Assembly (NCBI GenBank): GCA_905203015.1
Contig: CAJKUC010000026.1
Location: forward strand, 1-8,211
DNA length: 8,211 nt
DNA from: an uncultured Christensenella sp.
GTDB taxonomy: Bacteria > Bacillota > Clostridia > Christensenellales > Borkfalkiaceae
Direction of reading: 5' to 3'
In this document: one piece after another, positions 6,988 through 8,211 of the stretch
How the letters are laid out: every line of letters begins with the position of its first letter
How positions within the stretch are numbered: the first letter of the stretch is position 1
The notes under the pieces: model-generated
The model's database searches: none
Told to the model about the DNA's origin: nothing
Seen by the model: only the letters and a program-made list of their open reading frames with translations
Made by a program: the position numbers and the translations under genes

Positions 6988-7015
6988 ATTATACTCATTT
7001 TTTCAGAAAAGTAAA
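6988..7015 (-). promoter_or_regulatory. Candidate sigma-A promoter, proximal to the ATPase gene
   Basis: Read on the minus strand: TTTACT (7015-7010), a 16-base spacer, then a perfect TATAAT (6993-6988). Transcription would start near 6981, giving a leader of about 45 bases before ATG 6935. Confidence 0.5.
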
Positions 7016-7058
7016 CCATTTTTATACATTTTGTATTTTTAGTTTTCAATTTTTTATT

Positions 7059-7086
7059 ATTTTATCACATTTTTTCGATTTGTCAA
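7059..7086 (-). promoter_or_regulatory. Strong candidate sigma-A promoter for the ATPase/Toprim-like pair
   Basis: Read on the minus strand: a perfect TTGACA (7086-7081), a 16-base spacer, then TAAAAT (7064-7059). It lies 25 bases after the stop of the rep gene and would give the defence-like pair its own transcript with a leader of roughly 115 bases. No terminator hairpin is seen between the rep stop and this promoter, so read-through from rep may also contribute. Confidence 0.6.
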
Positions 7087-7110
7087 TAATAGAGTGCCAT
7101 TTTTTTCATT

Positions 7111-8139
7111 CTAATTGCATTTCGGCATTTGGGCGATCACTTCTTTGCTCACTTCGCCGATATAACATCCTTCATCCCAACAGGTAAACCGATCGAATAA
7201 CAATAATTTCTGTTCTTCTTCGCCCATCGTACAGACCACGTCCTCGTCCATTATGTCCGAAATGAAAAACTGCGGCAACCCGCGCGAATATACGATCTTT
7301 TCGCCCGATTTCTCAATGTACTTTAAAATGTACGTTATCGCGCCGTCAAGCATAAATTCCGTTACCATATCATCGAAATCGTTTCGCCCGAACCGTTCGC
7401 GAAAATAACTGTTTTCGTGCGTTATTTTTCGTTTATGTTCCGAAAAACTGTACCCGTTCACTTCCTTCATTTCGCCCGGCAACGTGCCGTCGGGTATATA
7501 AAACAGTCCGTGAAAATGCAATCGCTTCTTTTCGGGAGAGCGTTCCCACACGCCGATATATTTCCAACCTTTCCGATGCGAAAACAAGGCAAGCGCGTTT
7601 TTCAGTTTCTTCCGGAACGTTTCTTCCGTATGCAGCGCGCTGTCGTATGTAAACGTTACGAAATAATTGAATTCGGCTAAATTTGCTTTTCGTACCATTC
7701 GTATCCGCCGCGCTATCAAATTTTTCTGCTTTCTCGCTATCCCCGCGTCAACGTAATATTCCGCGCTTTCTCTGTCTTTGAAATACGGCGACATCGTTTC
7801 GATTAACACCTTTCTTCGCACCGATTTTCTGTCCGTGTAATGCGCTTTGTACGTTTCGTTAAACAACTGCTTTTTCGTAATTCTGCGCACGGATTGAGCG
7901 TTTCCAGACGGTTTTACTTCCGTTTCTTCGGCTGCTTTCGTTTTTATGCTTTCAGCCGTTGCCCGCGAATCGCTTTCGCCGATCGCCGAAGAAGCGCAAT
8001 TATTATCGTTGCTTTTCGGTTTGTTTGGGACTTCTATAAATTCCTCTTTGGGCTTTCGTCTTGCCCGATACGGCTGTTCCGTATGCGGTATAGCGATGTA
8101 ATGCCCGCCGTCGCTATATACTTTTGCTTTCGGATACAT
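7111..8139 (-). CDS. rep: Rolling-circle replication initiator (HUH endonuclease, G2P/REP-like)
   Basis: ATG 8139 is chosen because a near-perfect GGGAGGTGGAG site (8144-8154) precedes it; the frame stays open further upstream but with no ribosome site. The 342-residue product has a basic, low-complexity N-terminal part (about 20-90), a helical basic segment (about 100-155), then the HUH core: motif 1 FVTFTY (160-165), motif 2 RLHFHGL with His208 and His210 as metal ligands, and motif 3 YILKY with Tyr270, Lys273 and Tyr274. In this family, the motif 3 tyrosine nicks the origin and becomes joined to the 5' DNA end, starting rolling-circle replication. The C-terminus (about 290-342) is acidic and unassigned. 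Such proteins occur on plasmids, filamentous phages and Firmicutes integrative elements. GC is close to that of the transfer-type operon and well above that of the adjacent ATPase cassette. Confidence 0.85.
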   Translation of the reverse strand: MYPKAKVYSDGGHYIAIPHTEQPYRARRKPKEEFIEVPNKPKSNDNNCASSAIGESDSRATAESIKTKAAEETEVKPSGNAQSVRRITKKQLFNETYKAHYTDRKSVRRKVLIETMSPYFKDRESAEYYVDAGIARKQKNLIARRIRMVRKANLAEFNYFVTFTYDSALHTEETFRKKLKNALALFSHRKGWKYIGVWERSPEKKRLHFHGLFYIPDGTLPGEMKEVNGYSFSEHKRKITHENSYFRERFGRNDFDDMVTEFMLDGAITYILKYIEKSGEKIVYSRGLPQFFISDIMDEDVVCTMGEEEQKLLLFDRFTCWDEGCYIGEVSKEVIAQMPKCN

Positions 8140-8143
8140 TTTA

Positions 8144-8154
8144 CTCCACCTCCC
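8144..8154 (-). promoter_or_regulatory. Strong ribosome binding site that fixes the rep start
   Basis: Read on the minus strand, GGGAGGTGGAG contains a 7-base match to the anti-Shine-Dalgarno partner (GGAGGTG), 8-9 bases before ATG 8139. It decides against the GTG start at 8208. Confidence 0.75.
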
Positions 8155-8211
8155 TGAATTTGAATTTTTACGCCGTGATTTCGCCTTGAAACGACGAATT
8201 TTTATCACAGA

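Noticed and set aside
6975..7187. 70-residue Phe/His-rich open frame on the plus strand
   Set aside because: It lies across the AT-rich intergenic promoter region and the end of rep, with no ribosome site; the composition is that of random AT-rich sequence.
8140..8211. Upstream part of the rep frame, or the tail of another minus-strand gene
   Set aside because: A basic extension from GTG 8208 has no ribosome site. A different frame could be the end of an upstream gene stopping at 8168, but only 14 codons are visible, which is too little to support.
1..8211. tRNA, rRNA, CRISPR array, IS element or retron-like structured RNA
   Set aside because: No cloverleaf, regular spaced repeat, transposase, terminal inverted repeat or reverse transcriptase was seen on either strand.

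Overview
The window looks like part of a mobile element from a Firmicutes (Clostridia-type) bacterium. The evidence is strong purine-rich Shine-Dalgarno sites, the standard code with TGA stops, moderate GC in most genes, and the gene families PcfK, PcfJ, ArdA and an HsdM-like methylase, which are known from conjugative plasmids and integrative conjugative elements (ICEs) of Gram-positive bacteria. A gut Clostridia host is a guess from gene content and codon style. No database search was possible.

Region 1 (1-4995, plus strand) is one tightly packed operon-like run of eight genes with gaps under 30 bases: a truncated conserved ICE protein, ardA (DNA-mimic antirestriction), two small conserved proteins, a PcfK-like protein carrying an extra MutS domain I, a PcfJ-like protein, a short N6-adenine-methylase-like protein without the usual catalytic motif IV, and a last small ICE protein. 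No promoter is visible, so the run starts upstream of the window. Together these look like the accessory/establishment part of a conjugative element, protecting the incoming DNA and supporting transfer. The role of PcfK/PcfJ is not established.

Region 2 (5032-5068) is a strong stem-loop in the gap between convergent genes, followed by T-rich sequence on both strands. It is probably a bidirectional terminator.

Region 3 (5074-7086, minus strand) is a clearly AT-richer two-gene cassette with its own promoters. It encodes an OLD/RloA/AriA-like AAA15 ATPase and, joined to it by an ATGA overlap, a 172-residue protein with Toprim/RloB-like acidic motifs. The layout (ATPase sensor plus small nuclease-like partner, foreign composition, on a mobile element) is that of an anti-phage defence system of the AbiL/PARIS kind, but with an unusually small effector. 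This is the most interesting part of the window.

Region 4 (7111-8139, minus strand) is a rolling-circle replication (HUH) initiator with recognisable motifs 1, 2 and 3, returning to higher GC. The AT-rich cassette therefore sits between a replication gene and a transfer-associated operon, as expected for cargo acquired by a mobile element.
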